Made by a program: the position numbers and the translations under genes. 64,000 bases of DNA from Mesorhizobium sp. CA8 (GTDB lineage Bacteria; Pseudomonadota; Alphaproteobacteria; Rhizobiales; Rhizobiaceae): NCBI RefSeq assembly GCF_020164955.1, contig NZ_JAIUHG010000012.1, forward strand, positions 62,001-126,000, given 5' to 3'. Under the pieces are notes generated by a model. The model saw only the letters and a program-made list of their open reading frames with translations, did no database searches and was not told the origin of the DNA. Below, in pieces: positions 1 to 9,069 of the stretch (position 1 is its first letter; each line of letters starts with the position of its first letter).

Positions 1-580
1 CGGTCTCGTGCTGCAGACGCTTCAGCTCGATCTGCATTTCCTTGCGCAGCTTGTAGTCCAGCGCCGAAAGCGGCTCGTCGAGCAAGAGCACTTTCGGCTG
101 CGGCGCTAGCGCCCGGGCCAGCGCCACGCGCTGCTGCTGGCCGCCCGAAATCTGGCTGGTGCGCCGCGCCTTGAGCGCCTCCATCTTGACCAGCTTCAGC
201 ATCTGCGCGACGCGTGCCTCGATCTCCGCTTTCGGCTTGCCGAGCATCTCCAACCCGAAGCCGATATTCTGCGCCACCGTCATGTGCGGGAACAGCGCGT
301 AGCTCTGGAAGACGGTGTTGACCGGGCGTTTGTAGGGCGGCAGCGGCGCAATGTCCTGGCCGTGCAGCAGAATTTCGCCGGCGGTTGGGAAATCGAAGCC
401 GGCAATCAATCTCAGCAGTGTCGTCTTTCCGCATCCGGAGGGGCCGAGCAATGTGAAAAACTCGTTCTCGCGGATCGACACCGACACCGTGTCGAGGGCG
501 GCTACCTGGTTTTCGCCGGTTCCGAAAACCTTGCGAACACTGCGAACTTCGATCGCGTTCTTACCCGGTTGTTCCGGCAC
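1..580 (-). CDS. ABC transporter ATP-binding protein, PotA-like (partial)
   Basis: ATPase subunit of a solute importer, closest in style to the PotA group for spermidine/putrescine. Only the first 193 codons are present because the gene runs off the left edge; the TOBE domain lies outside. Visible motifs are Walker [10 protein letters not shown] (residues 46-54), Q-loop VFQ (about 90), signature ISGGQQQR (144-151) and Walker B LLLDEP (165-170). The GTG at 580-578 is taken as start: an ATG just upstream is followed by a stop codon after one sense codon, and GGGG lies about 7 nt before the GTG. The polyamine substrate is inferred from the acetylpolyamine deacetylase nearby; the ATPase sequence alone cannot separate polyamine from iron or thiamine systems. 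Confidence 0.85.
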   Translation of the reverse strand, partial: MPEQPGKNAIEVRSVRKVFGTGENQVAALDTVSVSIRENEFFTLLGPSGCGKTTLLRLIAGFDFPTAGEILLHGQDIAPLPPYKRPVNTVFQSYALFPHMTVAQNIGFGLEMLGKPKAEIEARVAQMLKLVKMEALKARRTSQISGGQQQRVALARALAPQPKVLLLDEPLSALDYKLRKEMQIELKRLQHET

Positions 581-719
581 GATTACCCCATTGAGAGCGC
601 CTGCTCTTGTCGGCAGGTGTGTTCCTGTTTGATTGTCACCACAAGCCGGCTGGCTTGGCAACTGCGGAGCAGTGACTCGATCCGAGTCCCTATTCAATTA
701 AGCAATTCCTATACCATCG

Positions 720-2387
720 TTAGGCTTGGTAGGTGATTCTCCCTCCGCAGATGGTGGTCACTGGACGCACGGTGTGCAGCGCTTCCGGCGCGATCGCCTC
801 GATATCCGCCGACAAGACGACGATGTCGGCGAGACACCCGGTTTTTAGGCGACCCTTGCGATGCTCGTTGAACTCCGCATAAGCGCCCTCGACCGTGTAG
901 CCCTCTATTGCTTCCTGCAACGAGAAGCTCTGGTCCGGCATGCCTTCTGCCCAAGGCTTGCGCATCACTGCCGCCTGGATGGACAGGATCGGATCGACTG
1001 GCGAAACCGGCCAATCGGAAGCGAAGACGACGCGCGCGCCGGCGTTCTTCAGCGTGCGCCAGGCATAGCTCAACGGCCACTTGTCGCGACCGATGCGCGA
1101 GATCGTCGGCTCCATCGGGAAGTTCAGCGCCCCCGGCGGATGCGCCGGCTGCATCGAGGCCAAAACGCCGAGCTCGGCGAAGCGCGGCACGTCGGAGGCC
1201 GTGATCACCTCGATATGCTCGATGCGGTGCCGGCTGTCGCGCCGGCCGTTCTTCTTCAGCGCCGCCTGGTAGCCGTCGAGCACCGCCCGCACAGCGCCGT
1301 CGCCGATTGAGTGCACGGCGATTTGTAGGCCGCGCCTGTCGGCCTCGACCGCCACCTCGGCGAAATGTTCCGGCGAAAACAGCGGCTCGCCGCGCCATCC
1401 GGGCCGGTCGGCATAGTCGTCGACCATCACCGCCGTCCAGGAATCCAGCACGCCGTCATAGAAGAGCTTGACCATGCCGGACGACAGCCATTCGGAATGA
1501 TAGGTCTGGGCCATCCGCGAGGCTTTATCCAGCATGTCCAGCTTCATGAAATTCTTGAAGTGGAACGGGATCTTGGTGCGGCACAGCAGCCGTCCCTCTT
1601 TTTCCAGCCCGGCCAGCAGCTCGAGCTGGTAGAGATTGCCGTCCATGTTCTGGATCGAGGTGATGCCGTGCTTGGCGCACCATTCAAGGCCGCGGTGCAT
1701 CAGGTCGCGATCGGCGGCCAGCTCCTTCGCCGAAGGATAAGGATCCGGCTCGGCGCCCTCGAGGCCAAGCCGTGTCCGGTTCGCCCCGTAATGGTCGAGA
1801 ACCGGTCCGAAGGCCTCGCCTTCGCGCAGCTCGCCGGCGGCAAGCCCGTCGGCGCCCATGACGACCTCATTGCCCTGTCCGACCTGCCGGCCATGGAGCA
1901 GCCCGGCCTCTTCCAGCGCCTTGGTGTTCGCCCACATCGTGTGGTGATCCGAAGCCGACATAGCGAAGGGCCGGTCGGGAATGATGCGGTCGAGATCGTG
2001 GCGCGTCACCGGCTCCGGCAGGATGGCGTAGTCGACGCCAGCGCCGATCAGAAGCCTGGCGTCCGGCCGCTTCGCCGCGAAATCCTGGATCGCGTCGCGC
2101 AGCGCGTCGAAGCCATGGACTCCGGCCAGATGCAGATTGTCGAGCTCGGCCGCGCCGCCGAACAGATGCATATGCGCTTCGATGAAGCCCGGCTGGACCG
2201 AGCCGCCCTGAGCGTCGACAACCTTTGTCGCCGGCCCTTTGAGCTCTTGGATCGAAGCGCGGCTGCCGATCGCAATGATGGCGCCGTCCTTGACGGCAAC
2301 AGCCTCGGCGACGGGATTGTCGTCGTCCATGGTCAGCACACGGCCGTTGACGACCACCAGATCCGCACCACCATCCGCAACCGACAT
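720..2387 (-). CDS. YtcJ-like metal-dependent amidohydrolase
   Basis: A 555-residue member of the amidohydrolase 3 (YtcJ) family: a TIM-barrel hydrolase flanked by a beta-sandwich of N- and C-terminal segments. The metal-binding HxH is in EAHMHLF (H72, H74); other conserved signals are AVHSIGDGAV and FASDWPVSPVDP. Substrate is unknown; relatives cleave exocyclic amide or imine bonds. The open frame extends 24 codons further upstream, but ATG at 2387 is preferred because GGAG lies 5 nt before it and the protein then begins as in family members (MSVADGGADLVVVNGRVLT). It is divergent from the TetR gene across 252 bp. A role in polyamine or N-acyl compound breakdown is only a guess from neighbours. 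Confidence 0.88.
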   Translation of the reverse strand: MSVADGGADLVVVNGRVLTMDDDNPVAEAVAVKDGAIIAIGSRASIQELKGPATKVVDAQGGSVQPGFIEAHMHLFGGAAELDNLHLAGVHGFDALRDAIQDFAAKRPDARLLIGAGVDYAILPEPVTRHDLDRIIPDRPFAMSASDHHTMWANTKALEEAGLLHGRQVGQGNEVVMGADGLAAGELREGEAFGPVLDHYGANRTRLGLEGAEPDPYPSAKELAADRDLMHRGLEWCAKHGITSIQNMDGNLYQLELLAGLEKEGRLLCRTKIPFHFKNFMKLDMLDKASRMAQTYHSEWLSSGMVKLFYDGVLDSWTAVMVDDYADRPGWRGEPLFSPEHFAEVAVEADRRGLQIAVHSIGDGAVRAVLDGYQAALKKNGRRDSRHRIEHIEVITASDVPRFAELGVLASMQPAHPPGALNFPMEPTISRIGRDKWPLSYAWRTLKNAGARVVFASDWPVSPVDPILSIQAAVMRKPWAEGMPDQSFSLQEAIEGYTVEGAYAEFNEHRKGRLKTGCLADIVVLSADIEAIAPEALHTVRPVTTICGGRITYQA

Positions 2388-2552
2388 CGCGACTCCACAT
2401 TTGCTGAGTGATCGACAGCGCACGTCCAACGAGCTGCCGCTCCACCGGGGCGGCGCCATGGGACAAAAATCGATGCCGATGCGCCGTCTTCGAAATTCCC
2501 CTTGTTATCGTTGAAGACAGCGTGGATAAAGAATGCGACTGTTTATTCGCGT

Positions 2553-2583
2553 TTGTCAACAGCCGGAATTTGGAATGTATAGT
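2553..2583 (+). promoter_or_regulatory. Candidate promoter of the TetR gene
   Basis: TTGTCA at 2553-2558 and TATAGT at 2578-2583 with a 19-nt spacer lie in the 252-bp gap between the divergent amidohydrolase and TetR genes. The spacer is longer than usual, so this is tentative. I found no clear TetR-type palindrome in the gap. Confidence 0.3.
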
Positions 2584-2639
2584 GGACTGCACCGCGCGCC
2601 GATGATGGGGCCGAGCGGGGAACGGGGGGGCGACGAGCA

Positions 2640-3293
2640 GTGAAGCGCAGTCTCGACCGCAAGACCAGAATAGCGCTCGAACCGCGCAAGCAGCCGCGGC
2701 AGCAACGGTCAAGCAAGGTGGTCGACAGGATTCTCGATGCGGCCCTGATCCTGACGCGGGAGCAAGGAACCAGAACGCCGACGACGCTCGCCATCGCGCA
2801 GCGCGCGGGCCTGTCGGTCGGTTCGGTTTATCAATACTTTCCCAACAAGGAAGCTATTCTTCTGGACCTGGCCCGGCGCTGGCTGTCGTCTTTTCCTCAG
2901 GTGATCCAGAAGCGCATCAACGCCCCTCGGCCTACCAACCGTGACGAGTTTCGGCGCGAAGTGCGCAAGCTCTTCATCGACACATCCAGGCTCTATCTCG
3001 ACAACGCCACGCTGATGCCGGTGATCGAGGCCATATCCGGCAACGCCGACCTGAGGCCGATCCAGGACGAATATGACAAAGACATCATCGCCCTTTACGC
3101 CGCGTGGCTGCAGCATGTGAATCCGGCTCTCGAAGACAAGGTCGCCAGCCGGCTCGGCGTGCTGATGATGGAAGTCGGCCATGTCTGCCGGCTTGTCGGG
3201 CTGAAGAGGGACCGCAGGACATACGACCTCATCGAGGACGATGTGGAAGCCATGTGGCTCGCTCTGGTGAGCCCTCATCTCAATCTCGAGTGA
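2640..3293 (+). CDS. TetR/AcrR family transcriptional regulator
   Basis: A 217-residue one-component repressor. The N-terminal helix-turn-helix is clear: TTLAIAQRAGLSVGSVYQYF at about residues 43-62, followed by PNKEAI, the usual end of the TetR DNA-binding domain. The ligand domain is divergent, as normal for the family. Basic residues dominate the first 30 positions. The start is GTG at 2640. It stands between the divergent amidohydrolase and the co-directional acetylpolyamine deacetylase (43-nt gap), so it probably controls one or both; this is inferred from position only. A tandem 15-bp repeat follows its stop codon. Confidence 0.88.
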   Translation: MKRSLDRKTRIALEPRKQPRQQRSSKVVDRILDAALILTREQGTRTPTTLAIAQRAGLSVGSVYQYFPNKEAILLDLARRWLSSFPQVIQKRINAPRPTNRDEFRREVRKLFIDTSRLYLDNATLMPVIEAISGNADLRPIQDEYDKDIIALYAAWLQHVNPALEDKVASRLGVLMMEVGHVCRLVGLKRDRRTYDLIEDDVEAMWLALVSPHLNLE

Positions 3294-3324
3294 TTTCGCA
3301 CTTCCAACCGATTTCGCACTTCCA
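3292..3324. repeat. Tandem 15-bp direct repeat before the deacetylase
   Basis: GATTTCGCACTTCCA occurs at 3292-3306 and again at 3310-3324, separated by three bases, in the short gap between the TetR stop and the deacetylase start. The second copy runs into the AGGGGAG ribosome-binding region. It may be a small replication-slippage duplication; a regulatory role is possible but unsupported. Confidence 0.6.
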
Positions 3325-3335
3325 GGGGAGTTCCC

Positions 3336-4367
3336 ATGAAAACTGTCTATTCGCCTCTTCATGCCGGCCATTCGGGCCAGATGGAACTGGTCACGTCGGC
3401 CATCGTGCCGGGTTTCGAGAAGCCGTCGCGGGCCGAATTCATCAAGGCGCGGGTGGAGAGCGAGAAACTCGGCCCGATCATCGGACCGGTCGAGCATGAC
3501 CTCGCCGCCGCGAAACGTGTGCATGAAGCCGCCTACATCGATTTCCTGCCGACGGTATGGCCGGAATGGATCGCCGCCGGCTTCACGGGATCGGCCATGG
3601 GTTTCACCTGGCCGACGCGCGGCCTGCGCGGCGATGTGCCGCCGAAGCGCATCGATGCCTTGCTCGGCTATTACTCCTTTGACGCCGGCGCCACCTTCGT
3701 GGAGGGCACCTGGGCGGCGATCAAGTCCTCTTATGACGTCGCGCTGACCGCCGCCGCCCTGGTCAAGGACGGCGAGCGCACCGCCTTCGCGCTTTGCCGC
3801 CCGCCCGGCCATCACGCCGGCGCCGCCTTCATGGGCGGCTATTGCTTCATCAACAACGCCGCCGTCGTCGCGCAATGGTTCCGCGACAAGGGCGCCAAAC
3901 GCGTTTCGATCCTCGATGTCGACTACCATCACGGCAACGGCACGCAGGAGATCTTCTATCGCCGCGGCGACGTCCAGGTGCTCAACCTGCATGGCGACCC
4001 GATGGTCGAGTATCCGTTCTTCCTCGGCCATGCCGACGAGCGCGGCGAAGGCGACGGCGAAGGTTTCAACATCAATTATCCGATGCCTTTCGGCACCGAT
4101 TGGGACGGCTGGAGCGCTTCGCTGGAGGACGCCTGCGCCAAGCTCACGGCCTACGCGCCCGATGTCGTCATCGTCTCGCTCGGCGTCGACACTTTCGAGA
4201 AGGACCCGATCAGCCAGTTCAAGCTGAAGAGCGTCGACTATCCCAAGATCGGTCGCCGCATCGCCAAGCTCGGCCTGCCGACCTTGTTCGTCATGGAAGG
4301 CGGCTACGCCGTGGAAGAGATCGGCATCAACGCTGTCGGCGTGCTGACCGGTTTCGAGGATCGCTAA
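3336..4367 (+). CDS. Acetylpolyamine amidohydrolase (histone deacetylase superfamily)
   Basis: A 343-residue zinc hydrolase of the arginase/deacetylase fold. The sequence follows bacterial acetylpolyamine amidohydrolases, which remove acetyl groups from acetylated putrescine, cadaverine or spermidine. Motifs: the HH pair in RPPGHHAGAAFMGGYCF (about residue 158), metal ligands in LDVDYHHGNG (about 194-203), a third ligand region SLGVDTFEKDP and the C-terminal EGGYAVEEIG. Length matches the family (about 340). AGGGGAG lies just upstream of the ATG. It is downstream of and probably co-transcribed with the TetR gene, and is followed by a strong terminator. With the partial PotA-like gene at the left edge it suggests uptake and deacetylation of polyamines. 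Confidence 0.9.
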   Translation: MKTVYSPLHAGHSGQMELVTSAIVPGFEKPSRAEFIKARVESEKLGPIIGPVEHDLAAAKRVHEAAYIDFLPTVWPEWIAAGFTGSAMGFTWPTRGLRGDVPPKRIDALLGYYSFDAGATFVEGTWAAIKSSYDVALTAAALVKDGERTAFALCRPPGHHAGAAFMGGYCFINNAAVVAQWFRDKGAKRVSILDVDYHHGNGTQEIFYRRGDVQVLNLHGDPMVEYPFFLGHADERGEGDGEGFNINYPMPFGTDWDGWSASLEDACAKLTAYAPDVVIVSLGVDTFEKDPISQFKLKSVDYPKIGRRIAKLGLPTLFVMEGGYAVEEIGINAVGVLTGFEDR

Positions 4368-4387
4368 GCCATCTCTTGTTCAAGGCC

Positions 4388-4422
4388 ATACGCTCCCGGA
4401 TGCAACCGGGGGCGTATTTTTT
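4388..4422 (+). terminator. Intrinsic terminator after the deacetylase
   Basis: ATACGCTCCCGG at 4388-4399 pairs with CCGGGGGCGTAT at 4406-4417 (one G-T wobble) around a 6-nt loop, followed directly by a run of six T. It ends the TetR-deacetylase unit. Confidence 0.9.
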
Positions 4423-4802
4423 ACGACCTCGCCTCGAAATCATCGCTCAATTCAGCTTTGAACCATCGCCAAATAACGCGAAGACCGGCTGCTGAGTCGC
4501 AATGCGAGTCCATCGGATTCGATTTTGTCAAATCGCGTTTGATGTCGGATTCATCTGCGGGTAGATTAGACCCGAATCAGCCGGTCCACGGGGGGCGCGG
4601 CGACCACGCAAAGTCTCAAGTTCCGGCACCAGGCCGGCACCAGACGCTGACGGTTTCGCGTTCCCTAGAAGGATTCGGCGCGGTTGGGCGCCGTTCGCGC
4701 CCGTGAGTGTGTCTTCGTAAACGTGACGCGTTTCGGGTCCGGCTGTTGGTTTTGCCAGCACCGGGCACAAGGATCGATTCCGGCAAGAATCCAAGAATTG
4801 AA
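4423..4802 (+). other. Non-coding gap upstream of visN
   Basis: This 380-bp stretch contains no convincing gene. It holds a candidate sigma70 promoter (TTGATG at 4539-4544, TAGATT at 4562-4567) that would give visN a leader of roughly 230 nt. No copy of the CGCGCAAG flagellar promoter element was found here, consistent with visNR sitting above the other flagellar genes in the hierarchy. Confidence 0.6.
4539..4567 (+). promoter_or_regulatory. Candidate sigma70 promoter of visNR
   Basis: TTGATG (4539-4544) and TAGATT (4562-4567) are separated by exactly 17 nt. This is the best sigma70-like match in the gap before visN. A transcript from here would have a long untranslated leader of about 230 nt. 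Confidence 0.45.
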
Positions 4803-5513
4803 ATGAGCAGTCCCGCCGCGCTTCTCCAACCCGACGCTTCAGGCTCGCGCCTGGCGTCCCGCGGCGATCTCACCAGTTTCTTCATGCAGCTTGCCGCCGA
4901 TATCGGCGCCGACAGCTACATGCTGGTCGCCATCGTGCACGACCAGGACCGCAACGATGCGCGCATCGTCTCCTCGAACTGGATCTTCGACGCCATAGAG
5001 CTGATCGGCAAAAGGCTGATTGCCAATTTGGCGCTGGGTCCCTTGACCGTGGCGCCGGGCGTGCGCCCGAAGCCGTTGGTGGCCGCGCACGCGCCCGACG
5101 CCGGCGCATTGCTGACCGGCGAGGAAGCCCGCCTGCTCGACGTGCTTGGCCACGCCGAGATCTATTCGCTGCGGCTCAATGTCGGCCGGCAGCGCCTGTT
5201 CGTGCTGTTCTCGGCCGCCGAGGCGGGCAGGATCGACCTGGCCGCCCTGATGAAGGCGCAAATCAAGTGCTGCTATGCGCTTTCCAGCATTCCGCAGCTG
5301 ATCGCGGCGGCATCCATGCAGGATCCGCTGTCGGACCGCGAGCGCGAATGCCTGTTCTGGGTCTCGGAAGGCAAGACCACCGATGAGGTGGCCGTCATCC
5401 TCGGCGTCTCGTCGAACACCGTCAACAGCTACATCACGCACGCCATCCAGAAGTTCGCGGCCAGCAACCGCGCGATGGCGATCGCGACGGCGATCAGGAG
5501 CGGCATCATTTGA
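4803..5513 (+). CDS. visN: VisN, LuxR-type master regulator of motility
   Basis: A 236-residue LuxR-family regulator. The C-terminal helix-turn-helix reads LSDRERECLFWVSEGKTTDE through VAVILGVSSNTVNSYITHAI (about residues 175-215); the N-terminal half resembles a ligand-sensing domain. In Sinorhizobium, VisN and VisR act together as the top regulators of flagellar and chemotaxis genes, and the adjacent pair next to flhB/motA matches that locus. The open frame extends 96 nt upstream, but ATG at 4803 is chosen because the protein then has the usual length and begins MSSPAALLQ. It overlaps visR by 4 nt, suggesting translational coupling. Which of the pair is N or R is based on order. Confidence 0.88.
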   Translation: MSSPAALLQPDASGSRLASRGDLTSFFMQLAADIGADSYMLVAIVHDQDRNDARIVSSNWIFDAIELIGKRLIANLALGPLTVAPGVRPKPLVAAHAPDAGALLTGEEARLLDVLGHAEIYSLRLNVGRQRLFVLFSAAEAGRIDLAALMKAQIKCCYALSSIPQLIAAASMQDPLSDRERECLFWVSEGKTTDEVAVILGVSSNTVNSYITHAIQKFAASNRAMAIATAIRSGII

Positions 5514-6280
5514 AGCACGCACAGGTCAAAGAGGCGGCAGCCGCCCTTTTCAACGATCAGCACAATCCCTTCGGCGCCTTCTCGCTCGGCTCGGAGACCC
5601 ACCACGCCGTCACGATTCCCGATGCCGTGCGCCGCTGCCGCTGGATCGCCGTCGACATCAATGCCTCAGCCTTCGGCCTCTATTTCGTCAGCCCCTCGCC
5701 CGAGCGCGCGCGACTGGTCGCGTGTTTCGATTCCGACTATCCCGGCACCGCGGTCGCGACCAAGTTCATCTCGGGCGCCAATGGCGAGGATATGGTGCGC
5801 CACAGCCGCCTCTCGACGGCGCCGCGCTGGTGGGCCGACGACGGCGCCGCAGGATCGCGGCAGGCATTTCAATCGCTCGCCTGGGCCGAGCCGACCGCGC
5901 CGCTGGCGCCAGGCACCAACGGCATCGCCTTGCCGGTGCATGCCGATCGCGGGCAATGCGGGCTGGTCGTCTTCCTGGGCTCGGAGATCGCGCTGTCCGA
6001 CGATACGCTTTGCGAGATCCACGCCCGCTCCTTCGATCTCTTCGCGGCAGTCGCGCGCATCCGCCCCGGCGACACCGGCCGGATGCGCTCGATCTCTAAG
6101 CGCGAGCTCGAATGCCTGAAACTGACCGCCAACGGCAACACCAGCGAGGAGATTGCCAAGCTCCTCAAGCTGTCGGTGCATACCGCCAACCAGTATCTCA
6201 CCCAGTCGACGCAGAAGCTCAACGCGGTCAACCGCAACCAGGCCGTCGCCAAGGCTTTGCGGCTTGGCCTGATCGAGTGA
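5510..6280 (+). CDS. visR: VisR, LuxR-type master regulator of motility
   Basis: A 256-residue LuxR-family protein, partner of VisN. The C-terminal helix-turn-helix is SKRELECLKLTANGNTSEEI followed by AKLLKLSVHTANQYLTQSTQ. The N-terminal part (residues 20-170) is a divergent sensing domain. The start is TTG at 5510, overlapping the visN stop (TTGA), with AGGAG at 5496-5500, nine bases upstream. A non-ATG start inside the upstream stop codon fits coupled, stoichiometric synthesis of the two subunits. The gene is convergent with the leftward motA-flhB operon; an intergenic palindrome at 6311-6383 lies between them. Confidence 0.88.
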   Translation: MKHAQVKEAAAALFNDQHNPFGAFSLGSETHHAVTIPDAVRRCRWIAVDINASAFGLYFVSPSPERARLVACFDSDYPGTAVATKFISGANGEDMVRHSRLSTAPRWWADDGAAGSRQAFQSLAWAEPTAPLAPGTNGIALPVHADRGQCGLVVFLGSEIALSDDTLCEIHARSFDLFAAVARIRPGDTGRMRSISKRELECLKLTANGNTSEEIAKLLKLSVHTANQYLTQSTQKLNAVNRNQAVAKALRLGLIE

Positions 6281-6310
6281 CGTCACGCCTGCGGCGCTAA
6301 ACGTGCCGCG

Positions 6311-6383
6311 GCTAAAGCATGTCTCCCGAAAGTGGGAACCGGTTTCGGGGCAAAGACATGCGCAAATCAAAAGCCTAAAGCGC
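6311..6383. repeat. Intergenic palindromic repeat, copy 1
   Basis: Arms GCATGTCT (6317-6324) and AGACATGC (6354-6361) flank a core containing CCCGAAAGTGGGAACC and GGTTTCGGGG. The core recurs at 41504-41560 and 52630-52678 with different but self-complementary arms. It lies between convergent visR and the unknown gene at the end of the motA operon, where it could act as a bidirectional transcript end. A short tail AAAGCCTAAAGCGC follows. Confidence 0.75.
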
Positions 6384-6441
6384 AGGGAGCGAATCTGGAA
6401 GATCGCGACGCGCTTAAGGTCGGCTCGCTGCAATCAAATCG

Positions 6442-6879
6442 TCAGGGGAATGCCAGCGTCTCGGTCCTGCGGATACGAGCCTCTTCGATCGCGTCCTCGA
6501 GCAGGGCCGTGTTGTGCTCCGGCGTCTCGCCAGGCTTCTCGAATGACACGTAGTTGACCACCACGGATGCCTCGCGCTCGGTCAGCGTGAGCTGGAAATA
6601 GACGGTCACGCCGCGCGGCCGCAACTCCAGATCGAGCACGATGCGCGGGCTGCCGCTCCAGTCGACATGCGCCTCCGCGCCATGGCCGAGCCGCAGCGTC
6701 CCCGGCCGGAAGTAAAGCTCGACCGCCGAATCCACGAGGTCCGACAGACAGGCGAGATGCTCGAGCCGGATGAAGGCGATATAGTCGGCAACGTCGATGA
6801 GCCTCAATTCGCCCACCACGGGCTCGATGGCGCTGGCGACGATCAGCTCGCGGGAGTTGGCGTGTGGTTGCCGGTCCAT
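6442..6879 (-). CDS. Unknown protein at the end of the motA-flhB operon
   Basis: A 145-residue protein that I cannot assign to a named family. It starts 17 nt after the flhB stop on the same strand, so it is almost certainly the last gene of motA-fliM-fliN-fliG-flhB. It has no signal peptide or membrane segment. It contains alternating hydrophobic strands (ELYFRPGTLRLGHGAEAHVD, RIVLDLELRPRGVTVYFQLT) and an acidic C-terminal helix, suggesting a small soluble beta-rich domain. Position implies a role linked to FlhB, the C-ring or stator assembly, but nothing in the sequence shows what. Confidence 0.75.
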   Translation of the reverse strand: MDRQPHANSRELIVASAIEPVVGELRLIDVADYIAFIRLEHLACLSDLVDSAVELYFRPGTLRLGHGAEAHVDWSGSPRIVLDLELRPRGVTVYFQLTLTEREASVVVNYVSFEKPGETPEHNTALLEDAIEEARIRRTETLAFP

Positions 6880-6896
6880 GGATTAGCGGCGTCCGT

Positions 6897-7979
6897 TCAT
6901 TGGGTTGCTTTGCGCGCGGCCTTCTTCGAGTAGACGATCCGCACCAACTCGGCGACCGCCTGGTAGAATTGCGACGGGATCACGCTATCAACCGAAACTT
7001 GCTTGTACATGGAGCGCGCGAGCGCGACATCCTCGAAAATCGGAATGTTGTTCTCCCTGGCGATCTCGCGGATCTTGAGCGCCACCAAATCCTGCCCCTT
7101 GGCCAGCACGATCGGCGCGGAATCCTCCTCACGCACATATTTCAGCGCGATCGAATAGTGCGTCGGGTTGGCGATCACCAGCGTCGCGCGCGGCACGGCC
7201 GTCATCATGCGTCTGCGCGCCCGGTCGCGCGCCAGCGAGCGCAGCCGCGACTTGACGATCGGGTCACCTTCCGACTGCTTCAACTCGTCCTTGACCTCCT
7301 GCTTGGTCATCCGCAGGTCGCGTCGCCAGTGGAAGCGCGACCAGACGATGTCGACCACCGCGATCAGCCCCATGACGAAGACGATCGCAACGAGGATGTC
7401 GACGAAGATGCCCCGGATGACGAGGCCGAAGGAGACCGGATTGGTGATCATGCCGGCAAGCAGCTTGCGATGATCTTCCGAGAGCGTGAAGCTCAGCACC
7501 GCGATGGCAAAGCCGAGCTTGGCCAGCGACTTCAGGAACTCGACCCACCCCTGCATGCCGAACATCCGGCTCCATCCCTTGGTGATCGAGATGCGCGACA
7601 GCTGCGGCCTGATCCGCTCGCCGACGATTTGCGGCATGTTCTGGAAGACCGAGGCGCCGATGCCGGCAACCGTCAAGAGCACCAGCAGGCTGACGACGGC
7701 GCGGCCGATCTCGGTCATCACCTGCTTGTAGAGCGAGATGACGTCGGTCTCGGTGTCCATCGGCCAGGCTTCCGGCTTTTCCAGGAACGTCGACAGGAAC
7801 ATGCCGAGATCGACGATCGCGTCCTTGGCGTAGAAAACGGCGAAAACCAGTATGGCGAGGAAGGAGGCAAAGATCGCGGTCTCACGCGAATGGGGCAGCT
7901 TGCCCTGTTCGATCGTGTCGCGGATCTTCTTTTCTGTGGCTTCCTCGGTTTTGGAATCCTTGTCGACCGCTTCAGCCAT
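6897..7979 (-). CDS. flhB: FlhB, flagellar type III export switch protein
   Basis: A 360-residue inner-membrane component of the flagellar export gate that switches substrate class from hook to filament. Four hydrophobic segments lie between about residues 30 and 215. The C-terminal cytoplasmic domain carries the autocleavage motif NPTH in VIANPTHYSIALKY (about 269-272), cut between N and P in the family. The N-terminal DKDSKTEEATEKKIRDTIEQ is typical. Length is normal. It is the fifth gene of the leftward operon, 24 nt after fliG. Confidence 0.97.
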   Translation of the reverse strand: MAEAVDKDSKTEEATEKKIRDTIEQGKLPHSRETAIFASFLAILVFAVFYAKDAIVDLGMFLSTFLEKPEAWPMDTETDVISLYKQVMTEIGRAVVSLLVLLTVAGIGASVFQNMPQIVGERIRPQLSRISITKGWSRMFGMQGWVEFLKSLAKLGFAIAVLSFTLSEDHRKLLAGMITNPVSFGLVIRGIFVDILVAIVFVMGLIAVVDIVWSRFHWRRDLRMTKQEVKDELKQSEGDPIVKSRLRSLARDRARRRMMTAVPRATLVIANPTHYSIALKYVREEDSAPIVLAKGQDLVALKIREIARENNIPIFEDVALARSMYKQVSVDSVIPSQFYQAVAELVRIVYSKKAARKATQ

Positions 7980-8003
7980 GGCGCTCTGACCGGGTGGTTA
8001 TCG

Positions 8004-9026
8004 TCAGGCGGCTTCGGCGGTGGCAGCCTGCGTCGAGGGCAGCTCGAAAGCTCCTTCGCGCGACAACCGGATGGCGGCAACCGATATTCTCTTGCGCGCC
8101 GCCATGATGTCGGCAAGCGCAATGCCTTCCGATCCCTGTCCGAGTTCGGATTCGATCATGCGGCGGGAACGCGAGCCGATCGCCGACAGCGCCGATTCGG
8201 CGAGCTCCGGTGGCGCGCCGCGCAGCGCCAGCGTGACGAGTTCGGTCGACAGCCCGTCGAACAGCAGGACGCGCGCTTTCTGCGGCAGCAGCGGCAGATC
8301 GTCGAAGGCGAACAGCCGCGACTTGACGCCGGCGAGATCGGGCGTGCCGGCTTGCTCCAGGTCATGCATGAGTTCGTCCAGTTCGGGCTTCGCCATTTCG
8401 TTGAGCATGCTGGCGACGCGCTCCTGGCCGGCCGTGGTGTCCCGGCTGGCCTTCTGCGACAGCACGCTCACGCGCAGTTGGTCCTCGACGATCCTGGACG
8501 CCACGTCCGGGATGTTGGCCATCGTGACCATGCGCTTGATGATCTGGCTGCGCATCGGCTTTTCGATCGTCAGCAGCACGTTGGCGGCCGTCTGCGGCGC
8601 AAGCTTCGACAGCACCATGGCCGACGTCTGCGGATGCTCGCCGGCAAGGAAGCTGCCGAGCCGCGACGGCTCCAGCTTCTCGAGGTCCGGCCATATCGGC
8701 GGCGGTCCTTCCGGGACCGGCTCGAACTTCCTCTCGCCCATGATGGCGCTCACCTCCTCGGGCGACAGCGATTCGTTCAGGATCGTATCCATCCGATCGG
8801 CTGAATCGAGCAGGCCGGCGCCCTCGGTGAATTCGGCTTCGAACTCGGCGACGATGCGCTCCAGATCGGCCTGCGGAATGGTGCGTAAGAGACGCGCGCC
8901 CTCGATCAGCGCCTTCAGCTCGTCCTGCTTGAAGAATTTAAGCAGGCGGCTGGCCGCGGGCTTGCCCATGGCCACCAATATGGCTGCCGCCTTTTGCGGA
9001 CGTGTCAGCGCCAATGCCGTCGTCAT
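8004..9026 (-). CDS. fliG: FliG, flagellar motor switch protein
   Basis: A 340-residue C-ring protein that transmits stator force to the rotor and binds FliF and FliM. The N-terminal FliF-binding domain begins LTRPQKAAAILVAMGKPAAS. The middle domain contains EHPQTSAMVLSKLAP, matching the conserved EHPQ(T/I) motif at about residues 134-148, and the C-terminal torque domain contains the helical region FDDLPLLPQKARVLLFDGLS. Length is normal. It lies between fliN (43-nt gap) and flhB in the leftward operon controlled from the promoter at 11.36 kb. Confidence 0.97.
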   Translation of the reverse strand: MTTALALTRPQKAAAILVAMGKPAASRLLKFFKQDELKALIEGARLLRTIPQADLERIVAEFEAEFTEGAGLLDSADRMDTILNESLSPEEVSAIMGERKFEPVPEGPPPIWPDLEKLEPSRLGSFLAGEHPQTSAMVLSKLAPQTAANVLLTIEKPMRSQIIKRMVTMANIPDVASRIVEDQLRVSVLSQKASRDTTAGQERVASMLNEMAKPELDELMHDLEQAGTPDLAGVKSRLFAFDDLPLLPQKARVLLFDGLSTELVTLALRGAPPELAESALSAIGSRSRRMIESELGQGSEGIALADIMAARKRISVAAIRLSREGAFELPSTQAATAEAA

Positions 9027-9069
9027 GCGTGTTGCCCTCGCTGCCGATTGGTCCGCCCGCCGACCATTG

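Noticed and set aside
4707..4802. 32-codon N-terminal extension of visN
   Set aside because: Open only by chance; the ATG at 4803 gives the usual length and the extension has no similarity to the rest of the family as I know it.
6864..8804. 646-codon plus-strand frame opposite flhB and fliG
   Set aside because: Antisense to two clearly recognised genes; product is an Asp/Arg/His-rich composition artefact with no domain.
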